From NCBI RefSeq assembly GCF_025143985.1, contig NZ_CP083564.1, forward strand, positions 2,109,501-2,173,500: a stretch of 64,000 nucleotides of DNA. Direction: 5' to 3'. Of this stretch, positions 53,177 through 63,147 are shown one piece after another. Numbering within the stretch: position 1 is the stretch's first letter; each line of letters starts with the position of its first letter. Made by a program: the position numbers and the translations under genes. This DNA comes from Sulfitobacter sp. W027 (GTDB lineage Bacteria > Pseudomonadota > Alphaproteobacteria > Rhodobacterales > Rhodobacteraceae). A model generated the notes under the pieces. That model ran no database searches. It had not been told where the DNA came from and saw nothing but the letters and a program-made list of their open reading frames with translations.

Positions 53177-55773
53177 AAATCCGCGCCATCACCCTTAACA
53201 ATGTCCGCCGCTTTACCGACCCTGCGCAGGTGGTGGGGATCGGCGACGGCATCAACGTATTGAGCGAGCCGAATGAACACGGCAAATCCACCCTCTTTGA
53301 CGCGATACAGGCTTTGTTCTTCAAACCCTACGGCTCGCGCGATAAAGACGTGGCCGCCCTGCGCCCCCATGCGGGCGGCGCACCTGAGGTGACCATTGAG
53401 GTGGAGACTGACGAGGGGCGCTTTGTCGTTTTTAAGCGCTGGTTTCAAAAACCCCTCGCCACCGTTCACCGGAACGGCATGCTGATCGCACAGGCGGATG
53501 AGGCCGAGGCGTGGATCGCGCAACTATTGGGCGGTGATGCCGGCGGGCCGTCTGGGCTGATCTGGGTCCGACAGGGGATGACTGCACTCACCGGCGGCTC
53601 CACCAAAGAGGAAAAGCTGGCGCTCGAGGCGCGGCGCGATTTGATGACCTCGGTCGGGGCCGAGGTGGAGGCCATGACCGGTGGGCGGCGCATGGACAAG
53701 GCGCTGGCCCAATGTCGGGAAGAGCTTGCCCATTACGCGACCAGCACCGGGCGGCCCCGCACGGGCGGCCCGTGGAAAGAGGCGCAGGATCGGGTCGAGA
53801 CGCTGAGCACTGAGCGTGACCATCTCGCCAGCACCGCGCGGGAGTTGCAAGACGCACTGGCCGAACGGCAGCGCGCCCGACGAGCCTTGGCCGAGTTGGA
53901 AACGCCTGAGGTCGTTGAGGAGCGCCGCCAGAAACTTGAAACCGCGCGCACCGCCCATGCCGCTGCCATGCGCCACGCAGAGGAACTTGAAGCCCTTGCC
54001 CGCGCTGTGGATCTTGCCCGGCTAAACGCCGAAAGGGCCACAACACGGCTCGACAATTACCGCGCCGCAGAAGCCGAACAGAAAGCCGCCCGATCCGAAG
54101 AAGCGCTGGCCCGCAAAGCCACGGAGGCCGCACGTGCTGCCCTGTCTGATCGCCGCACGGCACTGGAGGTCGCTGAGGTCGCTGCCGGGCAGGCCCGCAC
54201 AGCGTTGCAATCCGCCGAAGACCAGCGCCGCAGCGCCCTGCGCGCAGTTGCCGCCCGCGACGGGGCAGACCGCCGCCGCGCCCTTGAGGCCCGGATCAAA
54301 GAGGCCGAAGAGGCCCGTCACCGGATGGAGACAGCCACTGCTGCGGCCAAATCGGGACCCGAGGCCGCCGCGCTGCAACGCCTTGAAACCCTGTCCGCCG
54401 AACTTTCCGCCAGCCGCGCTGCACGCGATGCCACCGCAACCCAAGTGATCATGCGCTACGCGCCCGGTCAATCGGGTGCGATCCATGCTGAAAGCGGCCC
54501 ATTGGCCGACGGCACGCCGCTCCCGCTCCCGCGCAGTACCACCTTGCGGATTGACGGTATCGGCAGCTTGGAAATCCACCCCGGCACCGGCGGGCAAGAG
54601 GACGGCACGGTTGAGGCCGCCGCCGCCAGACTACAGGCCGCCCTAGACAAAGTCGGCGCGGCTGATCTGACCGCTGCCCGCACCGCCGCCGCCGCCCGAG
54701 CTGAAGCTGCCGCCCGTCAGGGTGAAGCCAAAGCCGTTCTGGCCAGCCTTGCCCCTGATGGGATCGACGCGCTGCACCAAGCGCTCGCCACCATTCCGAC
54801 ACCGGCAGAGGAAGCCGAGGCACCTGATCTTGAGGCTGCCGAAGCCACGCTGCAAAGCGCTCAGTCCGAACATGAAACTTGCCGTATCGCCCGTGAGACG
54901 GCTGCCGAAGCGCTGGCGGATGCCAAGGCCGACGCGGCGCGCAACGAAGCGCAGCTGACCTCGCTCACCGACCGTTTGCAGCGGGCCGAAGCGCAGCAGG
55001 CCAAACTGGGTGACCTCACGGAGGAAGACCTCGCGGCCCAATCCGTCACCACCGCCGCTGCGCTGGAGGCTGCGCGCCTGAGCCACGCTGAAAAGGCGAA
55101 AGACGCGCCGGACGCAACCAGCCTTCAGGCCGCCCTCACCCGCGCGGAATCGGTGGAAACTCAAGCGCGCGATGAAATTGCCCGTTTGCGCCCGCTGCTC
55201 GCCCGGCTCAGCGAACGCATCACCCGCGCCTCTGGCGACGCGGTGGAGGAACGGCTGGCCGAGACCCAAGAGCAATTGCAGGCCGCAGAAGAAACCCTCG
55301 CTAGGCTCACGCATGAGGTCGCTGTGCTCACCCGGCTGGAGGCTGCACTTCAAAATGCTCGGAACGAAGCGCGGGAACGTTATTTCACCCCCATCGTGAA
55401 AGAACTCAAACCGCTTTTGCAACTTCTTTGGCCTGACGCAGAACTGACATGGGGAGAGGAATCGCTCTTGCCCCATGCGCTGATCCGGGGCGGTCGGGAA
55501 GAGCCGATTGACATGCTCTCGGGAGGGACGCAGGAGCAGGTGGCACTGCTGGTACGGCTCGCCTTTGCCCGGATGCTGGCACGTGCCGGGCGCATCGCCC
55601 CGGTGATCTTGGACGACGCGCTGGTCTTTACCGACGACGACCGGATTGAGCGGATGTTCGACGCGCTGCACCGGCAGGCGGCCGATATGCAGATCATCGT
55701 TCTGACCTGCCGCCAGCGCGCCTTCCGCGCGCTCGGAGGACAAGCTTTGCGGCTGCAAGCGGTCGAGGCGTAA
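53173..55773 (+). CDS. SbcC/YhaN-like AAA ATPase with long coiled coil
   Basis: An 866-residue SMC-like protein. The N-terminal Walker A is SEPNEHGKSTLFD (about residues 31-43), the centre (about 160-780) is an Ala/Glu-rich coiled coil, and the C-terminus has the signature DMLSGGTQEQVALLVRLAFA and Walker B PVILDDALVFTDDDR. No CxxC zinc hook was found in the coil, which points to the YhaN type over Rad50/SbcC. It presumably forms a nuclease complex with the upstream phosphoesterase. Confidence 0.87.
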   Translation: MKIRAITLNNVRRFTDPAQVVGIGDGINVLSEPNEHGKSTLFDAIQALFFKPYGSRDKDVAALRPHAGGAPEVTIEVETDEGRFVVFKRWFQKPLATVHRNGMLIAQADEAEAWIAQLLGGDAGGPSGLIWVRQGMTALTGGSTKEEKLALEARRDLMTSVGAEVEAMTGGRRMDKALAQCREELAHYATSTGRPRTGGPWKEAQDRVETLSTERDHLASTARELQDALAERQRARRALAELETPEVVEERRQKLETARTAHAAAMRHAEELEALARAVDLARLNAERATTRLDNYRAAEAEQKAARSEEALARKATEAARAALSDRRTALEVAEVAAGQARTALQSAEDQRRSALRAVAARDGADRRRALEARIKEAEEARHRMETATAAAKSGPEAAALQRLETLSAELSASRAARDATATQVIMRYAPGQSGAIHAESGPLADGTPLPLPRSTTLRIDGIGSLEIHPGTGGQEDGTVEAAAARLQAALDKVGAADLTAARTAAAARAEAAARQGEAKAVLASLAPDGIDALHQALATIPTPAEEAEAPDLEAAEATLQSAQSEHETCRIARETAAEALADAKADAARNEAQLTSLTDRLQRAEAQQAKLGDLTEEDLAAQSVTTAAALEAARLSHAEKAKDAPDATSLQAALTRAESVETQARDEIARLRPLLARLSERITRASGDAVEERLAETQEQLQAAEETLARLTHEVAVLTRLEAALQNARNEARERYFTPIVKELKPLLQLLWPDAELTWGEESLLPHALIRGGREEPIDMLSGGTQEQVALLVRLAFARMLARAGRIAPVILDDALVFTDDDRIERMFDALHRQAADMQIIVLTCRQRAFRALGGQALRLQAVEA

Positions 55774-55889
55774 CACGCCAACGATCATATTCGCCGGTAC
55801 GGAGCCCCATTCAGCTTTTACAGTTGAACCTTTCCCCCTTTGACGCGTTGGCTTCCTAGCATCTGCGCAGGGCATATGGGGGGAAGATT

Positions 55890-56996
55890 TTGAGCGATAT
55901 CGCTGCGATCAGACGGCTGTTGGAAGTGCTGGTAATGATTGCCCTCTTCGTGACCGCCTATTTCGCCAAGGATCTGCTGCTGCCGATCTTGCTTGGCTTC
56001 CTCCTCGCCCTCACGCTCAGCCCCTTGATCCGTTCGTTAGAGAAACTTGGCATCGCGCCGCCCTTGGGGGCTGTGATGTTGATTGGCTTTGTTGGGCTGA
56101 TCATCTTTGTGCTGGCCGGTCTTTCGGCTGGCACCGTGGCCACTTGGGCCGATGAAATTCCATCGCTTGGCAATGAGATACGGCGCAAATTGCAGGGCTG
56201 GGTGCAGACCGTTGAAAATGTCCGCTCCGCCACAGAGCAGGTCGAACAAATCACGTCAGAGAATGGTGCCGGTGCTGCGGAAGAAGTGGTGGTCAAACAA
56301 CCCGGCCTTCTCGACAATGCGATGACCACCGGCGCGCGGATCGGCGGCACTGTGGCCGTGGCACTGGTGCTGGCACTCTTCCTGCTGGCTTCGGGCGATC
56401 TGTTCTACCTCAAACTGGTACAGTCGTTTCAAACCTTTACCGGCAAGAAACGCGCGCTAAAGGCGGTCTACGACGTTGAACGCCGCGTGTCGCGCTATCT
56501 GCTGACCATCACCGTCATCAACGCGGGTCTCGGCATCTCCGTGGGTCTGTATCTCTTCGCCCTTGGAATGCCGGTCCCCTACGTCTGGGGCATGGCAGCG
56601 TTCTTGTTGAACTTCCTGCCCTATATCGGCGGAGTCATCGGTGCAGTGCTGGTCGGGGCCTATGCCATCGCCACCTTTGACAGCCTCGGCTATGCGATCC
56701 TTGCGCCCATTGGCTATCAGATCCTGACCGGAATCGAGGGGCAGTTTATCACGCCCTATTTGGTGGGGCGTCGGTTGGAGCTAAACACGGTTGCCGTGTT
56801 CCTCACCGTTGTGTTTTGGGGCTGGCTTTGGGGGATTGCGGGCGCGCTTGTTGCGGTGCCCTTCCTTGTGGTCTTCAAGGTGATTTGTGAGAACGTCACC
56901 GCGCTCAATATGATCGGGAACTTCTTGGACAAATCCAATCCCGAAATCACAGCCTCCGCGGCGGATGAAGCCGCCGCGGAGAAGCCTGCTGCCTGA
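55890..56996 (+). CDS. AI-2E-family (PerM-like) permease
   Basis: A 368-residue membrane protein with about eight helices. Family blocks are AYFAKDLLLPILLGFLLALT, PYVWGMAAFLLNFLPYIGGV and LTGIEGQFITPYLVGRRLEL. Members include TqsA and sodium/proton antiporters; substrate unknown. The start is TTG 55890 with GGGGGGAAG upstream; no ATG precedes the first helix. The last codons form a perfect 11-bp hairpin in DNA (56954-56964 with 56971-56981). Convergent with the TRAP genes. Confidence 0.85.
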   Translation: MSDIAAIRRLLEVLVMIALFVTAYFAKDLLLPILLGFLLALTLSPLIRSLEKLGIAPPLGAVMLIGFVGLIIFVLAGLSAGTVATWADEIPSLGNEIRRKLQGWVQTVENVRSATEQVEQITSENGAGAAEEVVVKQPGLLDNAMTTGARIGGTVAVALVLALFLLASGDLFYLKLVQSFQTFTGKKRALKAVYDVERRVSRYLLTITVINAGLGISVGLYLFALGMPVPYVWGMAAFLLNFLPYIGGVIGAVLVGAYAIATFDSLGYAILAPIGYQILTGIEGQFITPYLVGRRLELNTVAVFLTVVFWGWLWGIAGALVAVPFLVVFKVICENVTALNMIGNFLDKSNPEITASAADEAAAEKPAA

Positions 56997-57001
56997 ACTG
57001 C

Positions 57002-58402
57002 CTAGCCCGCGAGGGACGGCAGCCAGAGCACAATCTGCGGAAAGGCCACCAGCAAGCCAATGGTCACCGCGTCAGCAACGAAGAAGGGCATCACGCCGCG
57101 GAACACGTCCTGCACGCTGAGGTCGGGGCGCACGCCCGCCACGACAAAGCAGTTGAGGCCGATGGGCGGCGTGATCAGACAGAACTCCGCCATCTTCACC
57201 ACCAGAATGCCGAACCAGATCGCACACATTGGGCCGGACATGCCAAAGGCACTGTCCGCCGCCGAAACAAACTCGCCACCGTTGAGGGCCATCACCGCCG
57301 GGTAAACCACGGGCAGCGTCAGCAGCAGCATGCCGATCGCATCCATGAACATGCCCAGCACGGCATAGGCCAGCAGGATGCAGATCAGGATCAGCATGGG
57401 CGAGGTTTCGAGCGATGAGATCCAATCGGCGAACGCGCCCGGCAGATCGGCAAAGCCCAAGAAACGCACATAGATCAAGACGCCCCAGATGATGGTGAAG
57501 ATCATCACCGTCAGCTTCGCGGTCTCCAACAGCGCGTCCTTCAACTCGGCCAAACGCATCCCACGGAAGACCGCCATGCAGAAGACGATGAACGCACCCA
57601 CCGCGCCGCCCTCGGTCGGGGTGCCCCATGCATCGCCAAAGGGGTTGTAGACGAAGAAGATGATGATCACGACCACCGCCACGATCGGCAGTGCTGCCGG
57701 CAAGGAAGCAAAGCGTTCGCGCCATGTAAAGCCGGTCACGGGTGGGCCGACGTTCTTCCAGATCATGGCGATGCCGATGATTAGGATGGCATAGACAACT
57801 GCCGAGAATGCACCGGGGATGAAGCCCGCCAAGAGCAGCTTGCCCACGTCCTGCTCAACAATGATCGCATAGATCACGAGGATCGCCGAGGGCGGGATCA
57901 ATGAGGCCAGCGTGCCCCCTGCCGCCACGACGCCCGCGGCGAATTGCTTGTTATAGCCGATCTTAAGCATTTCGGGGATGGCGATACGGGCAAAGACCGC
58001 TGCCGTCGCAACCGAAGCACCCGACACGGCCGCGAAGCCTGCCGTGGCGAAGACAGTCGAGACCGCCAAACCGCCCGGTACCCAAGCGAACCAACGCTTC
58101 GCGGCTTCAAAGATCGCTTTGGTCAGACCTGCGTAATAGGCCAAGAAACCGATCAGGATGAAGGTGGGGATGAGCGAGAGGGTCTGGCTCGACACTTTGG
58201 AATGCGGTACCTGCCCCGCAGTCTTGATCGCCACGGTCAGCGCCCAGCCCAACTGGTCCCACTCCATGCCCTTCTTGGCCCAGAAAATCCAGATAAGGCC
58301 CACAAGCCCGGCCATCGCAGCGGCGAAAGCCACCCGCATGCCAAGCACCACCATGAGCAGCATCCCGCCCGAGACCCAAAGGCCGATTTCAATAGGATCC
58401 AT
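57002..58402 (-). CDS. TRAP transporter large permease (DctM type)
   Basis: A 466-residue membrane subunit that carries out sodium-driven uptake. It has about 12 helices; typical blocks are MRVAFAAAMAGLVGLIWIFW, SGASVATAAVFARIAIPEM and LGMFMDAIGMLLLTLPVVYP. ATG 58402 overlaps the small permease stop by one base (TGATG). The substrate is set by the binding protein and is unknown, probably an organic acid. Confidence 0.93.
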   Translation of the reverse strand: MDPIEIGLWVSGGMLLMVVLGMRVAFAAAMAGLVGLIWIFWAKKGMEWDQLGWALTVAIKTAGQVPHSKVSSQTLSLIPTFILIGFLAYYAGLTKAIFEAAKRWFAWVPGGLAVSTVFATAGFAAVSGASVATAAVFARIAIPEMLKIGYNKQFAAGVVAAGGTLASLIPPSAILVIYAIIVEQDVGKLLLAGFIPGAFSAVVYAILIIGIAMIWKNVGPPVTGFTWRERFASLPAALPIVAVVVIIIFFVYNPFGDAWGTPTEGGAVGAFIVFCMAVFRGMRLAELKDALLETAKLTVMIFTIIWGVLIYVRFLGFADLPGAFADWISSLETSPMLILICILLAYAVLGMFMDAIGMLLLTLPVVYPAVMALNGGEFVSAADSAFGMSGPMCAIWFGILVVKMAEFCLITPPIGLNCFVVAGVRPDLSVQDVFRGVMPFFVADAVTIGLLVAFPQIVLWLPSLAG

Positions 58403-59031
58403 CAGTCGCGTCCATCCAGTTGTTCGGCCTCGGCCATTGCTTGTTCTGCCGCCGATTGCACCAGCGGCACGGCCACGGGGCGTTCCAGCCCCAGCACCAA
58501 GGCCCGGCCATAGCCCCAGATCTGCAGGCAAAGCCGCAGGCTGATCACGGCAAAGGCCACGGGCACTACCAGTTTGCTGGGCCAGATCGGCAGGCCGATA
58601 TCAATCGAGCTGTCGCGGCTCCACATCGGGGCCGCCATATCAAAGCTGCGGTCAAAATGCGCCCAAGCGCCCCACGTTAGCGCCAGCATCAACAGAAGGA
58701 TCAGCACCACCGACAGCAGTTCCGCCGCCCAAAGCGCGCGGCCCTTAAGCTGGCCAATCAGGATGTCCATGCGCACATGCCCGCCCATACGTTGGGTATA
58801 GGCAATGCCCATGATGGCGATGAACGGCATCGCCGCTTCGATCCAGTCGACATAGCCCGCCAGCGGCGTGGCAAAGAACTTGCGCCCCCCCACGGACCAA
58901 ACGGCCAGCACCATCAACATGAAAACGGCAATCCCCGAGATCAGGGCAAAGATGGTCTCTAGCTTCAGCAGGCCCCGGTCGAGGCGGCTGAGGAGGCTGC
59001 TGTCCTCCAGCACGGCGGATGATCCGGCCAT
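58402..59031 (-). CDS. TRAP transporter small permease (DctQ type)
   Basis: A 209-residue protein with four helices that supports the large permease. The blocks SGIAVFMLMVLAVWSVGGRK and AMPFIAIMGIAYTQRMGGHV match the family. GGAG precedes ATG 59031. Separated from the binding-protein gene upstream by a stem-loop. Confidence 0.9.
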   Translation of the reverse strand: MAGSSAVLEDSSLLSRLDRGLLKLETIFALISGIAVFMLMVLAVWSVGGRKFFATPLAGYVDWIEAAMPFIAIMGIAYTQRMGGHVRMDILIGQLKGRALWAAELLSVVLILLLMLALTWGAWAHFDRSFDMAAPMWSRDSSIDIGLPIWPSKLVVPVAFAVISLRLCLQIWGYGRALVLGLERPVAVPLVQSAAEQAMAEAEQLDGRD

Positions 59032-59078
59032 CGGCTCTCCTTTTCAGAAAGTCTGTTTGTTTCGTTTTGGAAGTCGAA

Positions 59079-59106
59079 AGGGCCGCGCGGTTTGCCGCAC
59101 GGCCCT
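59079..59106 (-). terminator. Attenuator-like stem-loop between TRAP binding protein and permease genes
   Basis: A 12-bp stem with one mismatch (59079-59090 with 59095-59106) and a 4-base loop. On the minus strand it is followed only by TTCG, so termination is probably partial. Such a hairpin would allow more binding protein than permease to be made. Confidence 0.6.
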
Positions 59107-59126
59107 CTTAGTCATGCGCGCAGGTC

Positions 59127-60143
59127 TTAGTTCGACGCGCGTTCTTTTTCCAGTGTTTCCATCACGAGGTCATAGAGCTCCTGACCCGGAATGCCTTGGG
59201 CTTCCATGTCTTTGATCCATGCTTCACGTGCAGGGTCGGCAGCCTTGGCCTTGAACTCGGCAATCACCTCAGGGGAGAATTCGACCTTCTCGACACCCTT
59301 TTCCTCAAGGATGGCATCCCATCTTTTGAGCAACTCACCATAGTTGGCGAGGTAGTGATCCAGCGCCTCATCAACGGAGCCGTCAAGGGCTTCACGCTCT
59401 GCGTCGGTCAGCGCTTCATAGGCGTCAATATTCACCACGACCGGGCAATTCACAGTGCCGGGGTTGAGGTTTGCGGTCCACCAGTCGGCTTTGTTGATCG
59501 TGCCAAAGGACAGATGCGCGTGCTGAGCAAAGGCCACGGTGTCAACCACACCGGACTCCATCGCGTTATAGGCTTCCGAAGAGGTCACGGATGTCGGCAC
59601 ACCGCCAACGGCTTCGAATGCTTTACCCAGACCACCGGTGGCGCGCACGCGCATGCCGTCGAAATCTTCCAATGTGGTGCGCGGATCGCCGGTGCCGACA
59701 AGGTTGTACTGCGGCATGGGCGAGGTCATCAGCATTTTGGCGTTCCACTGCGCCATCTCTTTGGCCACGGCGGGGTGCGCATAGACGGCACGGCTGACGG
59801 CAACTTCTTCTTCAAGGTTGCTGACGCCGAGGAAGGGCAGTTCCAGCACGGTGATCGCGCGGTTCTTGTCCGCGTGGTAGCCGGCGCAGAACTGGGCCAT
59901 CTCGAAAGCACCGATAGAGATACCGTCGAGGTTTTCACGGTTCTTGGACAGGCCGCCGTAGCTGACGTTGATGGTGAATTCACCGTTGGTCTTTTCGCTC
60001 ACCAGTTCGGCGATCTTTTCGACATGCTCGGTGAAGGCGCGGCGCTTGCCCCAGACGGAGGCGTTCCATTCGGTCGCGGCAGCTTCGCTTACAAAGGCAA
60101 CGCTCAGCGCACAGGCGGCGGCGCCGCTCAGCAGGTTTTTCAT
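59127..60143 (-). CDS. TRAP transporter substrate-binding protein (DctP type)
   Basis: A 338-residue periplasmic protein with signal peptide MKNLLSGAAACALSVAFVSE ending near EAAA. The mature protein shows the DctP fold: TINVSYGGLSKNRENLDGIS at the N-lobe and GMRVRATGGLGKAFEAVGG carrying the arginine that binds carboxylate ligands. GGGAGAG precedes ATG 60143. First gene of the TRAP operon, divergent from acs. Confidence 0.92.
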   Translation of the reverse strand: MKNLLSGAAACALSVAFVSEAAATEWNASVWGKRRAFTEHVEKIAELVSEKTNGEFTINVSYGGLSKNRENLDGISIGAFEMAQFCAGYHADKNRAITVLELPFLGVSNLEEEVAVSRAVYAHPAVAKEMAQWNAKMLMTSPMPQYNLVGTGDPRTTLEDFDGMRVRATGGLGKAFEAVGGVPTSVTSSEAYNAMESGVVDTVAFAQHAHLSFGTINKADWWTANLNPGTVNCPVVVNIDAYEALTDAEREALDGSVDEALDHYLANYGELLKRWDAILEEKGVEKVEFSPEVIAEFKAKAADPAREAWIKDMEAQGIPGQELYDLVMETLEKERASN

Positions 60144-60492
60144 GATATCTCTCCCTAGATGCCCGCCCTTAGTGAGCGGATTGGCGCACAGGCTACCCCG
60201 TGGGGGCAAGCCTGCCAACCCCGTCATGCCGCGCAAATCCAACAGCTGCAAGACAGTTGCACCATGTTTGACTGGCAAGGCTTTGAAAAAGCCCACCTAT
60301 TGCCCGCGAAAATCGAAAAATTTACAGTCAACCCGGAAAACGGGAAAAACCTTTACAGGCAAGCCCTTGTATTCCAGTTGCTTATTCACTTCTTTTCACG
60401 GGCCGTTATGATCCAGCTCAGGAGGAGGCCACGGCAAGCAGGGTAAGACCCGCAGCCCGTGGCAAGACGCGTACATCTAGGGAGGAACCACC
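60144..60492. other. Divergent promoter region of the TRAP operon and acs
   Basis: About 350 bases without a supported gene. AT-rich tracts lie around 60300-60400; AGGGAGG precedes the acs start. No confident -35/-10 pair, FNR box or riboswitch was recognised. Confidence 0.55.
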
Positions 60493-62448
60493 ATGTCCGA
60501 CGCCACCGCCAAGACCTATCCGCCATCCGCCGACATGGCCGCCCGCGCCCATGTGGATGCGCAGACCTACGACAAGATGTACCAAGCCTCGGTCACCGAC
60601 ACCGACGGTTTCTGGCGCGAACAGGCCCAGCGGATCGACTGGATCAAACCCTTCACCCAAGTGCGCGATGTGAACTTTGACCTTGGGTCGGTCAGCATCA
60701 ACTGGTTTGCGGATGGGGAGTTGAACGTCAGCGCAAATTGCATTGACCGGCACCTTGAGACACGCGGCGATCAGACCGCGATCATCTGGGAGCCGGACAG
60801 CCCCAAGGATGCGGCCAAACACATCAGCTACCGCGAGCTTCATAGCGCCACCTGCCGCATGGCCAATGTGCTTCGCGATCTGGGCGTTGATAAAGGCGAC
60901 CGCGTCATCATCTATATGCCGATGATCCCCGAGGCCGCCTATGCCATGCTAGCCTGTGCGCGGATTGGCGCGATCCATTCGATCGTTTTCGCAGGCTTTT
61001 CGCCCGATGCCCTCGCAGCCCGCGTCAACGGCTGCGAGGCTAAAGTCGTTATCACTGCCGACGAAGCACCGCGCGGTGGCAAAGCCACGCCGCTCAAGGC
61101 CAATGCCGACAAGGCGTTGGCGCAGTGCGACACCAGCGTGCAATGCCTCGTGGTGCGGCGCACGGGCGGCGATGTGGCGTGGAACGAAGCGCGCGACCGG
61201 GACTACAACGTGCTGGCCGAGAAGGCCGCTGATAACTGCGCGCCTACCGCCATGAATGCCGAAGACCCACTGTTTATCCTCTATACCTCAGGCTCCACCG
61301 GCCAGCCCAAGGGCGTGGTCCATACCACCGGCGGCTATATCACCTATGCCGCGCTGACCCACGAAGTCACTTTCGACTACCACGACGGCGACATCTATTG
61401 GTGCACGGCGGACGTGGGCTGGGTCACCGGGCACAGCTATATCGTCTATGGCCCGCTGGCCAATGGCGCGACCACGCTGATGTTTGAGGGCGTGCCCACC
61501 TACCCCGACGCCAGCCGCTTCTGGCAGGTTTGCGAAAAGCATAAGGTCACGCAGTTCTACACTGCCCCCACCGCCATCCGCGCGCTGATGGGGCAAGGCA
61601 AAGAATTCGTCACCAAAAGCGATCTGTCGTCGCTGCGCATCCTTGGCACTGTGGGTGAGCCGATCAACCCCGAAGCGTGGAACTGGTATCACGAGGTGGT
61701 CGGCCACGGCCGCTGCCCGATCGTCGATACATGGTGGCAGACCGAGACCGGCGGCCATCTAATGACCCCCCTGCCCGGCGCCCATGACATGAAGCCCGGC
61801 GCGGCGATGAAACCCTTCTTTGGCATCAAGCCGGTGGTGCTGGACCCGACCTCGGGCAAAGAGATCGAGGGCAACCCTGCCGAGGGCGTGCTTTGCATCG
61901 CCGACAGCTGGCCGGGTCAGATGCGCACGGTCTGGGGGGATCATGAACGGTTCGAGAAAACCTATTTCGCCGACTACCCGGGTTATTATTTCACCGGTGA
62001 CGGCTGCAAGCGCGATGCCGATGGTGACTATTGGATCACAGGCCGCGTGGATGACGTGATCAATGTCTCTGGTCACCGCATGGGCACGGCAGAGGTCGAA
62101 AGTGCGCTGGTCGCCCATGACAAAGTGGCCGAAGCCGCCGTGGTCGGCTACCCGCATGATGTCAAAGGTCAGGGCATCTATTGCTATGTTACATTGATGA
62201 GCGGTGAAGAGCCTTCCGAAGACCTGCGCACCGAGCTTCGCAACTGGGTCCGGCAAGAGATTGGCCCCATCGCCTCGCCCGATCTGATCCAATGGGCGCC
62301 GGGCCTGCCCAAAACCCGTTCGGGCAAGATCATGCGCCGCATCCTGCGCAAGATCGCCGAGAACGATTTTGGCGCTCTGGGGGATACATCGACGCTGGCG
62401 GATCCGAGCGTTGTGGATGATCTTATCGACAACCGGATGAATCGCTAA
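60493..62448 (+). CDS. acs: Acetyl-CoA synthetase
   Basis: A 651-residue AMP-forming ligase that activates acetate to acetyl-CoA for the TCA cycle, using ATP and CoA. Motifs are [20 protein letters not shown] (P-loop), [16 protein letters not shown] and [20 protein letters not shown], with the regulatory lysine in [16 protein letters not shown], the acetylation site in characterised enzymes. RBS AGGGAGG is ideal. Its position opposite a TRAP system suggests joint use of organic acids. Confidence 0.95.
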   Translation: MSDATAKTYPPSADMAARAHVDAQTYDKMYQASVTDTDGFWREQAQRIDWIKPFTQVRDVNFDLGSVSINWFADGELNVSANCIDRHLETRGDQTAIIWEPDSPKDAAKHISYRELHSATCRMANVLRDLGVDKGDRVIIYMPMIPEAAYAMLACARIGAIHSIVFAGFSPDALAARVNGCEAKVVITADEAPRGGKATPLKANADKALAQCDTSVQCLVVRRTGGDVAWNEARDRDYNVLAEKAADNCAPTAMNAEDPLFILYTSGSTGQPKGVVHTTGGYITYAALTHEVTFDYHDGDIYWCTADVGWVTGHSYIVYGPLANGATTLMFEGVPTYPDASRFWQVCEKHKVTQFYTAPTAIRALMGQGKEFVTKSDLSSLRILGTVGEPINPEAWNWYHEVVGHGRCPIVDTWWQTETGGHLMTPLPGAHDMKPGAAMKPFFGIKPVVLDPTSGKEIEGNPAEGVLCIADSWPGQMRTVWGDHERFEKTYFADYPGYYFTGDGCKRDADGDYWITGRVDDVINVSGHRMGTAEVESALVAHDKVAEAAVVGYPHDVKGQGIYCYVTLMSGEEPSEDLRTELRNWVRQEIGPIASPDLIQWAPGLPKTRSGKIMRRILRKIAENDFGALGDTSTLADPSVVDDLIDNRMNR

Positions 62449-62508
62449 GGCGTTGCATGGCGCGGGTGGCCGCCCGCCCCCGCGCCGTGCAGCAATAGGA
62501 AGAGAGAC

Positions 62509-63081
62509 ATGGATCAGATCGCCCCCCAAACCGCGCTGCATGCCACAGCAGAGGAATGCGACGCTGCCTTGCCGAAAATTCTCGGCGCCCCGAAAGATGC
62601 GGCACCCATCCTTCAGCTGTGCTTTCGTCCCGACTACGGTCTGCGACAGTTTCAAGAGCATCTGGACCTGACCGAGGCCAAAGGCATCCTCGGCGAACGC
62701 TGGACCAAAAAGCCTTGGCTGACGCTACCCGACGGCAGCCCGGACCCGCGCATCCAAGTCTCTATCCTGTCCAAAAGAATGATGGACCTCTGCTGGCGCG
62801 ACCGCGACCATACGGTCCACCCCGGCGATACGATGATCGTGGACATGGACCTCAGCCATGAAAACCTCCCCGTCGGAACACGGCTACAAGCGGGATCGGC
62901 TGTCTTGGAGGTGAGCGACAAGTTCAACAACGGCTGCATCAAATGGCGCGACCGATATGGCCAAGACAGCCTGCGCTGGATCAACCGAAAGGAAAACCGC
63001 CCGCATCGCCTGCGCGGTATCCTGTGCAAAATCGTGCAGGACGGCAGCGTTCGGGTCGGTGATCAGCTTACAAAGCTGTGA
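62509..63081 (+). CDS. MOSC-like domain protein
   Basis: A 190-residue soluble protein. The central region VHPGDTMIVDMDLSHENLPV and the cysteine-containing FNNGCIKWRDRYGQDSLRWI resemble MOSC domains (molybdenum-cofactor sulfurase C-terminal type), which handle sulfur or molybdenum cofactor. The exact function is unknown. It follows acs by 60 bases on the same strand with GGAAGAGAG upstream of ATG 62509. Confidence 0.65.
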   Translation: MDQIAPQTALHATAEECDAALPKILGAPKDAAPILQLCFRPDYGLRQFQEHLDLTEAKGILGERWTKKPWLTLPDGSPDPRIQVSILSKRMMDLCWRDRDHTVHPGDTMIVDMDLSHENLPVGTRLQAGSAVLEVSDKFNNGCIKWRDRYGQDSLRWINRKENRPHRLRGILCKIVQDGSVRVGDQLTKL

Positions 63082-63095
63082 TGTTCCGCCATCAG

Positions 63096-63121
63096 AAAAG
63101 GGCCGCCCCAAAGGACGGCCC
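63096..63121 (-). terminator. Terminator of the DUF992 gene
   Basis: A 9-bp stem with one mismatch (63100-63108 with 63113-63121) and a 4-base loop. On the minus strand it ends in CCCTTTTC, a T-run. It may also slow transcription arriving from the MOSC-like gene. Confidence 0.8.
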
Positions 63122-63147
63122 AGTTCTTAAACTGCTATCGCTCAGGC

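Noticed and set aside
52046..55773. Phage-defence system such as Wadjet or a defence-type SMC cassette
   Set aside because: Only two genes are present and both resemble housekeeping SbcD/YhaO and SbcC/YhaN proteins. No MksB-, MksF-, toxin- or restriction-like partner is nearby.
54643..55875. A 410-codon open frame opposite the SMC-like ATPase
   Set aside because: Low-complexity complement of an Ala/Glu-rich coiled coil; no start signal or domain.
60144..60492. Riboswitch or small RNA in the acs/TRAP promoter region
   Set aside because: No conserved aptamer sequence or convincing multi-stem fold could be recognised by eye.
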